DNA of 8,640 bases, taken from positions 1 to 8,640 of the forward strand of contig JAAWLY010000086.1 of NCBI GenBank assembly GCA_022798155.1, written 5' to 3'. The position numbers were made by a program, and so were the translations under genes. The DNA is from Lawsonibacter sp. (GTDB taxonomy: Bacteria > Bacillota > Clostridia > Oscillospirales > Oscillospiraceae). Positions within the stretch are counted from its first letter, which is position 1. Every line of letters begins with the position of its first letter. The notes under the pieces were generated by a model. It did no database searches. It was not told the origin of the DNA and worked only from the letters and a program-made list of their open reading frames with translations. Shown one piece after another: positions 1 through 6,296 of this stretch.

Positions 1-882
1 GTTGCCCACGCCGCCGGTGAGCAGGGTGCCGCCGATGATGGAGGAGGCGATGGCGTTCATCTCGTCCCCCGCGCCGTTGGCCACGTCGCCGCTGCCCACA
101 TGGAGGAAGTAGAGGATGCCGCCCAGGCCGGCCAGTACGGAGCACAGCACATGGGCCAGGAACTTGGTCCGGCGCACATTGATGCCCAGCATGTTGGCGC
201 TCTGGCTGTTGCCGCCCACGGCGTAGAAGGCCCGCCCCAGCTTGGTCCAGCGCAGCAGGCAAAACAGCAGGACCACCACCAGCAGGGCGATAATCACGCC
301 CACCTCCACATAGGCCGGGATGTAGACGCCCAGCTTGTTGGGGGCGCCCAGGCCGGGGACGTTGATGCGCATATCCTTCACTGCCAGGAAGCCCTCGTTG
401 GTCACCCGGATGGGCTCCTTGCTGACGATGGTGGTCATGCCCTTGGCAAAGAACATGCCCGCCAGGGAGATGATAAAGGGCTGGATGCCCAGATGGGCCA
501 CCAGGAAGCCCTGGACCACGCCGAAGGCCAGGCCGATGCCCAGGCCGATGAGGATGACGGTGAAGATATTGCCGCCCTGCTGTTCCAGGTTTACCGCGCT
601 GGTCATACACACCAGGCAGGTGACGGCGCCCACGCTGATGTCGATGCCGCCGGTAATCATGACGATGCTCATGCCGCAGGAGAGCACGATGAGGGAGGCG
701 TTGTTATTCAAAATGTTCAGAAAGTTCTGTGGCTTGGTAAAGCTGCCGCCCAGAAAGAAGATGGCGGACAGATACAGGATGAAGAAGACCACCACCGTGA
801 TGGTGAGCAGCAGGTTGGTGTCGCTCAGAGCGGTCCGTCCCTTCAGGCGGCCTTGGTTATCTACTGCAATTCCTTTCGGCAT
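1..882 (-). CDS. yjfF: Sugar ABC transporter permease, YjfF-type, C-terminus cut by window edge
   Basis: Inner-membrane permease of a ribose/galactofuranose-type (CUT2) importer. It would pair with the neighbouring YtfT-type permease to form the translocation channel. The window holds 294 codons and no stop; E. coli YjfF is about 330 residues, so roughly the last 35-50 are outside. Seen: hydrophobic segments at about residues 22-45, 62-76, 105-128 and 193-210; the conserved TGGIDISVG at 77-85; FIISLAGMFF at 136-145, very like YjfF; and IIGGTLLTGGVG at 282-293. The start is ATG at 880-882, with AAAGGAGGTG (890-899) lying inside the end of the upstream permease gene and 9 nt between GGAGG and the ATG. 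The upstream stop is one base away, so translation is probably coupled. The family call is firm. The substrate is not determined by sequence; see the AraR entry. Confidence 0.9.
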   Translation of the reverse strand, partial: MPKGIAVDNQGRLKGRTALSDTNLLLTITVVVFFILYLSAIFFLGGSFTKPQNFLNILNNNASLIVLSCGMSIVMITGGIDISVGAVTCLVCMTSAVNLEQQGGNIFTVILIGLGIGLAFGVVQGFLVAHLGIQPFIISLAGMFFAKGMTTIVSKEPIRVTNEGFLAVKDMRINVPGLGAPNKLGVYIPAYVEVGVIIALLVVVLLFCLLRWTKLGRAFYAVGGNSQSANMLGINVRRTKFLAHVLCSVLAGLGGILYFLHVGSGDVANGAGDEMNAIASSIIGGTLLTGGVGN

Positions 883-883
883 G

Positions 884-1987
884 TCAGGACACCTCCTTTG
901 CGGCTGGGGCTTTTCCCAGGCTGGCCAGCTTCTCCCGCACCACCGGCGCGCTGAGCACCACCAGCAGGATGACCACTACCGCCTTGTAGGCGGGCAGGGC
1001 GGTGGAAGGTACGTCGTACTTATACAGGGTGGTGGTGAGGAACTGGATGACGTAGGCCCCTAAGATGGAGCCGTAGATGTTGAACTTGCCGCCGGACAGG
1101 GCGTTGCCCCCCAGGGCCACCGCCAGGATGGCGTCCATCTCAATGTTCTCGGCGATGCGGGAGTAGTTGATGGAGCCGCTGCGGCTGACCCGGATGAAGC
1201 CGGCCACCGCCACACACACGCCCAGAATTACATAGGTGAGCAGCTTGACCATCTGAGGGTTGATGCCGTTCAGGCGGGAGGAGTTGGGGTTGATGCCCAC
1301 CGACTGGGTATACAGCCCCAGGTTGGTGAATTTCAGCACCAGCCAGAACGCTGCAATCACCAAAATGGTGATGAAGATGGGGGTGGGCACCGGGATGCCG
1401 GGGAGGAAGGTGCCGGCGTATTTAAAGGCCAGGTCGTTGATGATGGGCAGTTGGTTGTTGTTGATCCAAGCGGCGATGGAGCGCCCGGCGGTGTACATGA
1501 TGAGGGTGGCCACCATGGGCTGGATGTTGAAGTAGGCCACCAGGGTGCCGTTGAAGGCGCCGAAGAGGGCGGTGACTACAATGCCGATAAGAACGGCCAG
1601 GAGCAGGTTCATCTGCATGGTGTCGGCGGTGACCTGTCCGCCGCAGACCATCCGGAGGATGACGCTGCCGGCGATGGCCATAGTGGCGCCCACGGAAATG
1701 TCCTGCCCGCCGGAGGAGGCGGTAACCAGCGTCATGCCGATGGCCAGGATCACCAGCTCAGAGGCGTTGTCCAGCACAGAGATGAGATTGCCAGTGAGTA
1801 CCAGATTGCCCAGGCTGTTCTCCTTGAGGGCAACCGCAAAGAAGGAGGGATCGGCAATCAGATTGAACAGCACCAGCAGAACCAGCGCCGCCACGGGGAT
1901 GAACAGCTGCTGCCGGGTCAGCCGTTTGAACAGGGGCTCATCGGGCCGTTTTACCTGGGTCTCGGGGTTTTTCACGGGGGTACTCAT
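884..1987 (-). CDS. ytfT: Sugar ABC transporter permease, YtfT-type
   Basis: Membrane permease (367 aa) of the CUT2 importer, partner of the YjfF-type permease. Seen: a charged cytoplasmic N-terminus of about 28 residues, then hydrophobic segments at about 29-45, 77-90, 98-113, 127-150, 157-174, 204-220, 249-265, 285-296, 304-320 and 334-350. Conserved family stretches are LAIGMTLV (81-88), IQPMVATLI (155-163), the LDAILAVVIGG-like MDAILAVALGG (284-294) and LSGGKFN (297-303). The usual TGGIDLSVG signature is replaced by SSGGQDISVG (91-100), while the partner permease keeps the standard form. The ATG at 1985-1987 overlaps the ATPase stop as ATGA. An AGGAGGTGA Shine-Dalgarno sequence (1994-2002) sits inside the ATPase 3' end, 9 nt from the start. 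Family and gene order match E. coli ytfT closely. Confidence 0.93.
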   Translation of the reverse strand: MSTPVKNPETQVKRPDEPLFKRLTRQQLFIPVAALVLLVLFNLIADPSFFAVALKENSLGNLVLTGNLISVLDNASELVILAIGMTLVTASSGGQDISVGATMAIAGSVILRMVCGGQVTADTMQMNLLLAVLIGIVVTALFGAFNGTLVAYFNIQPMVATLIMYTAGRSIAAWINNNQLPIINDLAFKYAGTFLPGIPVPTPIFITILVIAAFWLVLKFTNLGLYTQSVGINPNSSRLNGINPQMVKLLTYVILGVCVAVAGFIRVSRSGSINYSRIAENIEMDAILAVALGGNALSGGKFNIYGSILGAYVIQFLTTTLYKYDVPSTALPAYKAVVVILLVVLSAPVVREKLASLGKAPAAKEVS

Positions 1988-3501
1988 TCCTCGTCACCTC
2001 CTGCGATAGTCGCCATAATCTTGCTCTGAGTCAGGTCCTCGCCGTTGAGCTCGCCCACCAGCTTGCGGTCCCGCATGACCAGCAGGCGGGAACAGGTGCG
2101 CAGCATCTCGTCGATCTCCGAGGAGATGAAGGTGGCGCTGGTGCCCTTTTCCGCCAGCTTGAGGACCAGCTTCTGAATCTCGATTTTGGTGCCGATGTCG
2201 ATGCCGCGGGTGGGTTCATCCAGGATCAGGTACTTGGGGTCGGTGAGCAGCCAGCGGGCCAGGATGCACTTCTGCTGGTTGCCGCCGGACAGGGACTTGA
2301 TGGGGGTGTCCGCCGAAGCGGTCTTAATCTCCAGCAGCTGAATGTAGTTTTCGGCAAAGGCCTCCGCCTTGGCCCGGCTGATGGGATGGAAGAAGCCCTT
2401 CATCACCTGGTAGGCCAGGATGATGTTCTCCCGCACGGACAGGTCGCCTACGATGCCGTCGCCCTTCCGGTCCTCAGGCAGGTAGCCGATGCCCTGCTTC
2501 ATAGCGTCCAGCGGCTTTTTGATTTTCGCGGGTTTGCCGTCCATCTTCACTGTGCCGCTGGTGACGTGGTCGGCGCCGAAGATGGCCCGGACACACTCGC
2601 TGCGCCCCGAACCCAGCAGTCCGGTGAAGCCGTTGACCTCGCCCTTGCGGATGGAGAAGTTGAAGGGCTTGATGCCCGCACTGCTGCACAGGCCCTCGGC
2701 CTCCAGCACGGGGGCTCCCTCCTGGCTGATAGCCACGCCGCCGGTTTCGCCCTTGATGTCGGCCATGTCGTCCAGATCCTTGCCCAACATCTTGGACACC
2801 AGCTGCACCCGGGGCAGGTCCTCGATGACATACTCGCCCACCAGCTGGCCGTCCCGCAGGACGGTGATGCGGTCGCAGACCTCATAGACCTGTTCCAGGA
2901 AGTGGGTGACAAAGATGATACCCACACCCTTTGCCTTCAGGTCCCGCATCAGGCCGAAGAGCTTGACCACCTCCTGCTCGTCCAGGGAGGAGGTGGGCTC
3001 ATCCAGGATGAGCACCTTGCAGTCCATGTCCACCGCACGGGCGATGGCTACCATCTGCTGTACGGCGATGGAGCAGGAGCCCAGCTGCTGCTTGGGGCTG
3101 GCGGGGATGCCCAGGCTTTTCAGGATTTTGCCCGCCCCGCTGTTCATCTGCTTCCAGTTGGCCACAGCCTCCTTGGTGCGGCCGATGTACATATTCTCCG
3201 CCACCGTCAGGTTGGGGCACAGGGTGATCTCCTGATACACCGTGCTGATGCCGGCGTTCTGGGCGTCCTGGGGGGAGCGGATGACGGCCGCGCCGTCGAT
3301 CCCCTTGATGTGGACCTCGCCCCTGTCCTTGGGGTAGACGCCGGTGAGCACCTTGATCAGGGTGGACTTGCCCGCGCCGTTTTCTCCCATCAGGGCGTGG
3401 ATCTCCCCCTCCCGCAGGGTGAAATCCACATCCTGAAGGGCGCGCACGCCTGGGAAGTATTTGCAGATGCCGCGCATTTCCAATACTGCGCCTTCCTGCA
3501 T
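1984..3501 (-). CDS. ytfR: Sugar ABC transporter ATP-binding protein, YtfR-type (two nucleotide-binding domains)
   Basis: Cytoplasmic ATPase (505 aa from this start) that powers the sugar importer. It is two fused nucleotide-binding domains, as in RbsA/MglA/YtfR. Domain 1: Walker A GENGAGKST (39-47), Q-loop Gln90, a weak signature CSIAVQQ (143-149), Walker B VLILDEPT (163-170) and H-loop His200. Domain 2: Walker A degenerate, LGSGRSE with no Lys (296-302); full signature LSGGNQQ (404-410); Walker B YLILDEP (424-430); and Ser/Glu where the H-loop His would be. This asymmetry is normal for the family, where domain 2 largely lacks hydrolysis. I chose the ATG at 3499-3501 because GGAGG (3511-3515) lies 9 nt upstream and the following residues align with YtfR. 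An in-frame ATG at 3555 would add 18 residues but falls inside a hairpin without a good ribosome binding site. Its 3' end overlaps the next gene by 4 nt. Confidence 0.95.
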   Translation of the reverse strand: MQEGAVLEMRGICKYFPGVRALQDVDFTLREGEIHALMGENGAGKSTLIKVLTGVYPKDRGEVHIKGIDGAAVIRSPQDAQNAGISTVYQEITLCPNLTVAENMYIGRTKEAVANWKQMNSGAGKILKSLGIPASPKQQLGSCSIAVQQMVAIARAVDMDCKVLILDEPTSSLDEQEVVKLFGLMRDLKAKGVGIIFVTHFLEQVYEVCDRITVLRDGQLVGEYVIEDLPRVQLVSKMLGKDLDDMADIKGETGGVAISQEGAPVLEAEGLCSSAGIKPFNFSIRKGEVNGFTGLLGSGRSECVRAIFGADHVTSGTVKMDGKPAKIKKPLDAMKQGIGYLPEDRKGDGIVGDLSVRENIILAYQVMKGFFHPISRAKAEAFAENYIQLLEIKTASADTPIKSLSGGNQQKCILARWLLTDPKYLILDEPTRGIDIGTKIEIQKLVLKLAEKGTSATFISSEIDEMLRTCSRLLVMRDRKLVGELNGEDLTQSKIMATIAGGDEE

Positions 3502-3531
3502 AGGGATACGCCTCCATTCCGATAAATTTAA

Positions 3532-3563
3532 CACGCGGCGCGGCTGACATGCCACGCCGCGTG
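3532..3563 (-). terminator. GC-rich hairpin between binding-protein and ATPase genes (partial terminator or mRNA-stabilising stem)
   Basis: A perfect 9-bp inverted repeat, CACGCGGCG (3532-3540) and CGCCGCGTG (3555-3563). After one mismatch it continues with 3 more pairs (GGC/GCC) around a 6-nt loop. Read on the transcribed minus strand, the stem is followed by TTAAATTTATC, which is U-containing but not a true U-tract. It starts about 40 nt after the stop of the binding-protein gene and ends about 30 nt before the ATPase start. In importer operons such a stem often protects the 3' end of the binding-protein mRNA or causes partial termination, so the binding protein is made in excess. That role here is inferred. 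Confidence 0.65.
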
Positions 3564-3601
3564 CCGGTCACATGTAAGTGTGCTATTGACGCGCTGTTGT
3601 A

Positions 3602-4654
3602 TTAGGTACCGTAGGTGTCCACGTCGGCCTGAGTGATGGTGGCGGCGTCGAAGCCCGGCTCGGGGTTGTAGATGACCTTCTGAGCGGGTGCAGTGCCGTT
3701 CATCAGGTCCTTGATGATGCCGTCCACGACCTCAGCCTGGAGGGGGTTGCACAGGCCCATGTAGTTCCAGCTGCCGTTCAGCACGGACTCCATGGCCCAG
3801 GTGTCGCTGTCGAAGCCAATGATAATCACGTCGCCGTCCTTACCGTGGGTGATGCCGGCGTTATCCAGAGCGGACACAGCGCCCCGGGCCATGCCGTTGT
3901 TCTCAGCGTAAATCACGTTGAAGGACTTGCCGGAGTTGATGACAGACTCCACGATAGTCTTGGCGGTGGCCTCGTCCCAGCTGGCGGCCTGCTGGGTGAC
4001 ATAGTTCCAGTTGGCCTCAGCGTTGACCTTGGCGTCCAGAGCGCCGGTGCGGCCCACCTGGGCGTCGGAGCCCATCAGGCCCTGGATGTGGATGATGTTG
4101 TACTCATCCAGGCCCTGGTCGGCCAGCCAGTTGACAGCGGTCTCGCCCTCGGCAGCCATGTCAGAGACAACGGCGGCCACATACATGCTCTCGTCAGCCT
4201 CCAGCATACGGTCGAAGAGGATGACATAGGTGCCGGCGTCCTGGGCGTCCTTCAGAACGGTGTCCCAGCCGGTGGTGGAGGCGGGGGACAGCAGGAGGAA
4301 GTCCACCTCGTCCTGGATCATCTGCTGCGCAGTAGCGATCTGCTGGGCAGCGTCGTTGTTGTTGAAGAAGGTGGCCTTATAGCCGTTTTCCTCGGTGAAG
4401 GTGGAGCGCATAGCCGCGTCGTTGGCGGTGCGGTAGCCGGACTCGTTGGGGTCGTTGTTGATGACGCCCACGGTGATCAGATCGCCGCTGGGGGCAGGAG
4501 CAGGGGTGCTGCTGGCAGCGCCGCTGCCGCTGGAGGCCGCTCCGCTGCTGCCATTGGAGGCAGCGCTGCCGTTGCCGCCATTGTTGCCGCCGCCGCAGGC
4601 GGCCAGAGACAGGGCCATAGCCGCGGCCAGAGCAATACTCAGAATCTTTTTCAT
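3602..4654 (-). CDS. ytfQ: Sugar-binding lipoprotein of ABC importer, YtfQ-type
   Basis: Extracellular, membrane-anchored substrate-binding protein (350 aa) that delivers a sugar to the YtfT/YjfF-type permeases. Seen: a lipoprotein signal peptide (MKK, hydrophobic 4-19) with lipobox LAAC and Cys20 as the lipid-modified residue; a flexible Gly/Asn/Ser/Ala then Pro-rich linker (21-57); then a periplasmic-binding-protein type 1 fold from about 59. YtfQ-like stretches include SGYRTA (72-77), TTGWDTVLKDAQDAG (127-141), LFDR (146-149), AENNGMARGA (250-259) and IGFDSD (279-284). Arg75, Asp148/Arg149 and Asp282 are likely sugar contacts by family analogy. It is first in the operon, with GAGGAAG just upstream of the ATG and a strong promoter at 4710-4738. 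The ligand cannot be read directly: galactofuranose/galactose by family, arabinose or another pentose by its AraR context. Confidence 0.93.
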   Translation of the reverse strand: MKKILSIALAAAMALSLAACGGGNNGGNGSAASNGSSGAASSGSGAASSTPAPAPSGDLITVGVINNDPNESGYRTANDAAMRSTFTEENGYKATFFNNNDAAQQIATAQQMIQDEVDFLLLSPASTTGWDTVLKDAQDAGTYVILFDRMLEADESMYVAAVVSDMAAEGETAVNWLADQGLDEYNIIHIQGLMGSDAQVGRTGALDAKVNAEANWNYVTQQAASWDEATAKTIVESVINSGKSFNVIYAENNGMARGAVSALDNAGITHGKDGDVIIIGFDSDTWAMESVLNGSWNYMGLCNPLQAEVVDGIIKDLMNGTAPAQKVIYNPEPGFDAATITQADVDTYGT

Positions 4655-4709
4655 TTTACTTCCTCACTTTCTAAAAAATAATGATGCGCTGGATTTTGAA
4701 GCTGATATT

Positions 4710-4738
4710 AGCATAGCATTTGTATGTTTGACTGTCAA
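4710..4738 (-). promoter_or_regulatory. Sigma-A promoter of the sugar importer operon
   Basis: On the minus strand, a perfect -35 TTGACA (4733-4738), 17-nt spacer and -10 TATGCT (4710-4715) point at the binding-protein gene. This predicts a transcript start near 4703 and a leader of about 50 nt. One ATTTGTA half-site lies in the spacer and another begins just upstream of the -35, so a bound repressor would cover the promoter. Confidence 0.8.
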
Positions 4739-4750
4739 TAATTTGTATTG
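4718..4750. promoter_or_regulatory. Probable AraR operator half-sites at the importer promoter
   Basis: ATTTGTATG (4718-4726) lies between the -10 and -35 of the importer promoter. ATTTGTATTG (4741-4750) starts 2 nt beyond the -35. They are 23 nt apart in the same orientation. ATTTGTA matches the conserved half-site I recall for Bacillus subtilis AraR operators (ATTTGTAC and its complement). The opposite arms are weak, so these are not full palindromes. Assignment to AraR is inferred from the divergent araR gene. Confidence 0.6.
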
Positions 4751-4777
4751 GTTTTTTTTGCTTTTCTAGGATTTAAA

Positions 4778-4826
4778 CAATACAAATTTAAGCCAAAACG
4801 AAGGGGCGAAAAATACAAATTTTAAG
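4778..4826. promoter_or_regulatory. Two distal TACAAAT operator-like sites in the divergent promoter region
   Basis: AATACAAATTTAAG (4779-4792) and AATACAAATTTTAAG (4812-4826) are near-identical direct repeats 33 nt apart. CAATACAAATT (4778-4788) is also an exact 11-bp inverted copy of AATTTGTATTG (4740-4750), with centres 38 nt apart. This spacing would suit cooperative binding or a small repression loop between sites, as known for AraR in Bacillus. The looping role is inferred. Confidence 0.5.
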
Positions 4827-4969
4827 TTGCGGCAAAAAATGTTGCAAATATCGGATAAAAATAAAAAATATAGATATCTTTTAAAGTGGTTTATCTGCTT
4901 GAATTTCTCCCGATTTTTCCAAAGAACTTCGTCAAACTGCATAAGATGCTCGGCTAAATCATTTTTCTG

Positions 4970-4998
4970 TTGTACAAATTCTGACCTTATGCTATAAT
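4970..4998 (+). promoter_or_regulatory. Promoter of araR
   Basis: A perfect -10 TATAAT (4993-4998) lies 17 nt downstream of a weak -35 TTGTAC (4970-4975). This predicts a transcript start near 5005 and a leader of about 33 nt before the ATG at 5038. The operator-like GTACAAAT (4972-4979) overlaps the -35, which suggests autorepression. Confidence 0.7.
4972..4979. promoter_or_regulatory. Probable AraR operator half-site at the araR promoter
   Basis: GTACAAAT matches one complete half of the AraR-type palindrome (ATTTGTAC/GTACAAAT) and sits on the -35 box of the araR promoter. The left arm is poorly conserved. By position it fits negative autoregulation. Confidence 0.5.
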
Positions 4999-5037
4999 CC
5001 ACCTTAGATTGACGCTTGAGCAAGGAGGCCCGGATCT

Positions 5038-6105
5038 ATGGCACCCAAATACCAATCCATCGCCGACTCCCTGCGGCTGGAAATTGAAAACGGCCTGTAC
5101 AGCAGCAAGCAGCTGCTCCCCACAGAGCAGCTGCTGTGCCAGCGCTTTCAAATCAGCCGGCAGACGGTCCGCCGGGCTCTCTCCCTGCTGGAAGAGGAAG
5201 GGCTTATCATCCGGCGGCAGGGCAGCGGATCCCGGCTGCGGGAGCGCGTCGAGCCGGAGCCGATGTTAAACTGCACCGTGGCGGTGGTAACTACCTATAT
5301 CAACGACTACATTTTCCCTGGCATCCTGCAGGGCATGGAGACCATCCTCACCGCAAACAGCAGCGCCCCGCTGCTCTTCGCAACGCGGAATCAAATTTCG
5401 GTTGAGCGGAAAATTCTCCAGACCCTGTTGACCATAAAAGACCTGGACGGCGTACTGATGGAGGGGAGCAAGACGGCGCTTCCCAACCCCAACCTGGACC
5501 TGTATCAGAAGCTGATTGACCAGGGGGTCCGCCTGGTTTTCATCAACGGCACCTATCCCCAGCTGGCCGATATCCCCTCTGTCCTGGCCGACAACAGCGG
5601 CGGCGGGCGGATGCTGGTGGAGTATCTCCACGGAAAAGGGCACGAGCACATTGCCGGCATTTTTAAAAGCGACGATATGCAGGGGCCGCTGCGCTACGCC
5701 GGCTATGTGGAGGCCCTGCGGGACCTGGAGCTCCCCCTGGAGGATGGGAGAATCTGCTGGTACAATACGGAGACCAGGGGGTCTTTCCAGTCCGAGGCCT
5801 TTTTAGATTCCCTCCTCAGCGGCTTTGCAGGCTGCTCGGCCATTGTGTGCTATAACGACGAGGTGGCCATCCGCGTGGTCTCCCACCTGAAAAAGCGGGG
5901 CGTTGGGATTCCCCAGGAGATGGCGGTGGTCAGCTTCGACAACAGCCAATACAGCGAGCTGGCCCCGGTGCGGATCACCTCTCTCTCCCATGGGTCCCAG
6001 AACCTGGGAGAGCTGGCCGCCGATTTGATGCTGGGCCTGCTCCGGGGGGAGGAGCGCCCGTCCGTGGTAGTCCCCTGGGTCCTGATGGAAAAGGAGAGCA
6101 GTTAA
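5038..6105 (+). CDS. araR: AraR-family transcriptional repressor (GntR winged helix plus LacI-type sugar-sensing domain)
   Basis: DNA-binding repressor (355 aa) that in Bacillus subtilis senses L-arabinose and controls arabinose uptake and catabolism. Seen: an N-terminal GntR-type winged helix (about 3-70) with LLPTEQLLCQRFQISRQTVRRAL at 26-48 (helix-turn-helix core and recognition helix) and wing GLIIRRQGSGSRL (55-67); then a type-1 periplasmic-binding-like effector domain (about 80-350). Stretches closely resembling B. subtilis AraR are TTYINDYIFPGILQGME (85-101), GSKTALPNPNLDLY (143-156), GIFKSDDMQG (207-216), CYNDEVAI (271-278) and ITSLSHG (313-319). Length matches the family. The ATG is preceded by AAGGAGG with 9-nt spacing. 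It is transcribed away from the importer operon and shares its promoter region. The sensed sugar could differ from arabinose, but family membership is firm. Confidence 0.92.
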   Translation: MAPKYQSIADSLRLEIENGLYSSKQLLPTEQLLCQRFQISRQTVRRALSLLEEEGLIIRRQGSGSRLRERVEPEPMLNCTVAVVTTYINDYIFPGILQGMETILTANSSAPLLFATRNQISVERKILQTLLTIKDLDGVLMEGSKTALPNPNLDLYQKLIDQGVRLVFINGTYPQLADIPSVLADNSGGGRMLVEYLHGKGHEHIAGIFKSDDMQGPLRYAGYVEALRDLELPLEDGRICWYNTETRGSFQSEAFLDSLLSGFAGCSAIVCYNDEVAIRVVSHLKKRGVGIPQEMAVVSFDNSQYSELAPVRITSLSHGSQNLGELAADLMLGLLRGEERPSVVVPWVLMEKESS

Positions 6106-6296
6106 GAAGCGGTACCAATCGCCTCAGCACGCATCTTTCCGGCCAAAATTGCCCTTGGCGTCGTTAAAAAACTTGAAATACACTACGTGTCCCGGGATTT
6201 TTTGCCTTGCCAGCGACAATTTTCTCTCGTAAATCTGCATACTTCCGCGAATGGTGCAGCTTCTAATTTCCCTTACGGGTTTTTGAGGTGACCTTT
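6106..6296. other. araR-MATE intergenic region with long imperfect hairpin
   Basis: No credible gene. An imperfect inverted repeat spans 6145-6223: outer arms AAAATTG (6145-6151) and CAATTTT (6217-6223) pair perfectly, then TTGGC (6155-6159) pairs with GCCAG-type bases (6209-6213). An A-run (6166-6171) faces a T-run (6198-6203), and ACAC (6180-6183) pairs with GTGT (6187-6190) at the tip. It does not look like a standard terminator because no U-tract follows the outer stem. A possible but weak promoter for the MATE gene is TTGCCA (6207-6212), 17 nt, TAAATC (6230-6235). A small CTGCA/TGCAG inverted repeat (6235-6239, 6255-6259) follows. Confidence 0.5.

Larger units (their letters stand above)
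4655..5037. other. AT-rich divergent intergenic region, no gene
   Basis: This 383-nt stretch is markedly richer in A and T than the genes on either side. It holds the importer promoter, the araR promoter and five TACAAAT/ATTTGTA copies. The middle part (about 4827-4960) contains A/T runs but no clear site or RNA structure that I could recognise. A minus-strand open frame at 4766-5023 is judged spurious. Confidence 0.8.

Noticed and set aside
100..954. Long plus-strand open frame (284 aa) opposite the YjfF-type permease
   Set aside because: Composition is His/Gln/Asp/Ala-rich with no domain; it is the antisense shadow of a GC-rich permease gene that matches its family from end to end.
2386..3525. 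Plus-strand open frame of 379 aa opposite the ATPase
   Set aside because: Antisense shadow of the YtfR-type ATPase, which has every expected motif; no ribosome binding site or recognisable domain.
3845..4681. Plus-strand open frame of 278 aa opposite the binding-protein gene
   Set aside because: Low-complexity Gly/Val/Ala shadow of the lipoprotein gene, and it ends in the importer promoter leader.
4766..5023. Minus-strand 85-aa open frame in the divergent promoter region
   Set aside because: Phe/Lys/Leu-rich composition expected from A/T-rich noncoding DNA; it overlaps the araR promoter and operator-like sites and has no good ribosome binding site.
5086..5099. TGAAAACG resembling one half of a CcpA (cre) site inside the start of araR
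   Set aside because: Only the left half matches; the right half departs from the consensus, so catabolite repression cannot be supported here.
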